From UBA1259 sp964453915 (GTDB taxonomy: Bacteria > Bacillota > Clostridia > Christensenellales > Borkfalkiaceae), in contig CAYVPW010000043.1 in the NCBI GenBank assembly GCA_964453915.1, positions 1 through 7,514 of the forward strand: a stretch of 7,514 bases of DNA, written 5' to 3'. Below are positions 6,007 to 7,514 of this stretch, piece after piece. A program made the translations under genes and the position numbers. How positions within the stretch are numbered: the first letter of the stretch is position 1; each line of letters opens with the position of its first letter. The notes under the pieces were generated by a model, which had not been told where the DNA came from, searched no databases, and saw only the letters and a program-made list of their open reading frames with translations.

Positions 6007-7514
6007 TTACTCTACGTACAGCGGCTTTAATTTTTGCTCGTTCACGTCAACCAAACCAAGCGTAGTCATTTTTAAAGAAGGTATTACGGACAAAGAAACA
6101 AACGCCATATTCATAAACGGCTCTACGGTTTTCGGCACGCCTAACTCATAAACGGCGTTTCTTACCTTTTCGTTTTCTTCGGCTACCTGATAAACGCCTT
6201 TATCTGAAATAAGCCCGGCAACGGGAAGGTGCATTTCCGCTATAACTTCTCCGTTTTTAACCACTACGTTTCCGCCGAATTCCCTTACTCTGTTTACCGC
6301 TATCGCCATATCGCTTTCATTTACGCCTATACAAATAATATTGTGCGAATCGTGCGAAACGGAAGAAGCCATTGCCCCTTGTTTTAAGCCTATCCCTTTA
6401 ATAAAGCCCAATCCTTTATGAGAAGTGTTTTTATGCCTTTCTATCACGGCTAATTTAACTATGTCTCTATCTAAATCTACGCCGTTATTTTTATCCCAAT
6501 TTATCTCTAAAATCTTTTCGTTTGTTAAAAGTTCGCCCTCGACAAGTTCTATCACCCTGCATTTTTTAGCCTTCGGTTGCAAAACGAAATCCTGCGCTTC
6601 GGCTTTTTTTAAGTTAAAAGTATTTCTCACTTTCTTTTCTATTTCTTCTTCCGCCTTCGGAGAAAAAATTTCACAAACCTTTTTATTTGCCACAACTTTT
6701 TTTCCGTCCACAAAAACGTCTTGCACGGCAACCGTATCTAAATCGCTTAAAATCAGCAAGTCCGCTTTATAACTCGGCGCTATCGCCCCCATTCTTTTTA
6801 GCCCGAAACATTGCGCCGCCCATAGCGTTGCCATTTGAATACCCGTTATAGCGGACTTTCCCGCCTTTACCGCAAGGCGGATTATATTATCTATATCCCC
6901 GTCGGAAATAATATCGGCAGGGTGTCTATCATCAGTCACCAACACGCAACGACTACAATAAGGCTCGTCAAACAAATCTATTAAAGAAGCAAGGTTTCTT
7001 GCAGCGGTGCCTTGTCTTATCATAACCCACTGCCCTTTTTTTATTTTTTCTTTTGCTTCTTCTATATTAGAACATTCGTGGTCTGTTTGCACTCCTTTTG
7101 CAATATATGCGTCCAATGCCTTTCCACTTAACATAGGCGCATGCCCGTCTATCACCTTGCCTCCGTTTACCGCATCGGTAAGTTTATCTAACACGTCCTT
7201 ATCTTTTGCCAAAACGCCGGGATAATTCATCATCTCCGCAAGCCCCAAAACCCTATCTAAACCGTATAATGGTTTTAAGTCTTTTGCCAAAAGCACAGCG
7301 CCGGACTCGTCGAATTTTGTTGAAGGAACACAAGAAGGAAGATTAACAAAAACTTTGAGCGGCAAACCTTCGCTTTTTTGTATCATATACTTTATTCCGT
7401 CTTCCCCGCAAACGTTAGCCATTTCGTGCGGGTCGGTGACAATTGCCGTCGTACCGTGCGGCAATATTGCCTTTGCAAGTTCCGCAGGTGTAAGCATAGT
7501 GCTCTCAATATGCA
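6007..7514 (-). CDS. ade: Adenine deaminase, 5' end beyond the window
   Basis: Amidohydrolase-family adenine deaminase (adenine + water to hypoxanthine + ammonia), a cytoplasmic purine-salvage enzyme. The reading frame stays open to the right edge: codons before the Met at 7497 read HIEST, continuing the family motif (G)HVHIESSMLTP. That Met is therefore internal, and about 90-100 N-terminal residues, including the first metal-binding His, are missing. Counting from that Met, visible motifs are TDPHEMANVCG (21-31), LAEMMNYPG (86-94) with a likely metal-bridging Glu88, DGHAP (117-121), TDHE (138-141) and VTDDRHP (187-193) with the likely catalytic Asp. The C-terminal domain typical of Ade follows, with SVSHDSHNIICIGVN and a GGNVVVKNGEV strand, ending in YVE. 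Residue roles are from family knowledge. The family is usually 570-600 residues; 501 whole codons lie in the window. Its promoter is not in view, and it shares a terminator with the plus-strand RNA. Confidence 0.95.
   Translation of the reverse strand, partial: HIESTMLTPAELAKAILPHGTTAIVTDPHEMANVCGEDGIKYMIQKSEGLPLKVFVNLPSCVPSTKFDESGAVLLAKDLKPLYGLDRVLGLAEMMNYPGVLAKDKDVLDKLTDAVNGGKVIDGHAPMLSGKALDAYIAKGVQTDHECSNIEEAKEKIKKGQWVMIRQGTAARNLASLIDLFDEPYCSRCVLVTDDRHPADIISDGDIDNIIRLAVKAGKSAITGIQMATLWAAQCFGLKRMGAIAPSYKADLLILSDLDTVAVQDVFVDGKKVVANKKVCEIFSPKAEEEIEKKVRNTFNLKKAEAQDFVLQPKAKKCRVIELVEGELLTNEKILEINWDKNNGVDLDRDIVKLAVIERHKNTSHKGLGFIKGIGLKQGAMASSVSHDSHNIICIGVNESDMAIAVNRVREFGGNVVVKNGEVIAEMHLPVAGLISDKGVYQVAEENEKVRNAVYELGVPKTVEPFMNMAFVSLSVIPSLKMTTLGLVDVNEQKLKPLYVE

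Noticed and set aside
6425..6772. Plus-strand open frame of 115 codons opposite adenine deaminase, and other plus-strand frames opposite the large genes
   Set aside because: They are antisense to well-supported conserved proteins, have low-complexity Ser/Phe/Leu-rich translations typical of antisense shadows, and lack ribosome binding sites.
7495..7497. ATG at 7497 as the start codon of adenine deaminase
   Set aside because: The frame is open to the window edge and the codons before it encode HIEST, part of the conserved metal-site motif, so the Met is internal.
1..7514. CRISPR array, insertion sequence, tRNA or rRNA
   Set aside because: No regularly spaced repeats, transposase-like frames, terminal inverted repeats of IS type, cloverleaf or rRNA-like sequence were seen on either strand.

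Overview
The window is AT-rich DNA, most likely from a low-GC Firmicute (Clostridia-like). The evidence is strong AGGAG-type ribosome binding sites, near-consensus sigma-A promoters, a CIRCE heat-shock operator and Firmicute-type protein sequences. The species cannot be named from this sequence. All four protein genes lie on the minus strand. The one clear plus-strand transcription unit encodes an RNA.

Layout from left to right: (a) 1-75 holds one or two hairpins with T-tracts that look like plus-strand terminators for a gene beyond the left edge. (b) 76-2658 (-) is a MacB-like ABC transporter with ATPase and FtsX-type permease fused in one chain and an unusually large extracytoplasmic domain. 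(c) 2718-4592 (-) is htpG (Hsp90). (d) 4610-4682 is a compact control region combining the htpG promoter, a CIRCE operator and a hairpin plus T7 tract. The tract fits a terminator for the upstream gene. (e) 4702-5595 (-) is a RimK-type ATP-grasp ligase whose promoter runs into the start codon, so its mRNA appears leaderless. (f) 5596-6006 has no convincing protein gene. It holds divergent promoters around an AT-rich dyad, then a structured non-coding RNA of about 270 nt with its own promoter and terminator. (g) 6007-7514 (-) is adenine deaminase, cut at its 5' end by the window edge.

Functionally this is a mixed neighbourhood: purine salvage (ade), a peptide or amino-acid ligase of unknown substrate, a heat-shock chaperone under likely HrcA control, and an ABC transporter that may be read through from htpG. 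The most interesting element is the plus-strand RNA at about 5713-5982. It contains two copies of a GGAGA-N4/5-CCGATG box 60 nt apart, a GGGG/CCCC hairpin and several mutually exclusive helices. It may belong to the raiA-motif family of Firmicute/Actinobacterial RNAs, but that assignment is from memory and needs a covariance-model search.
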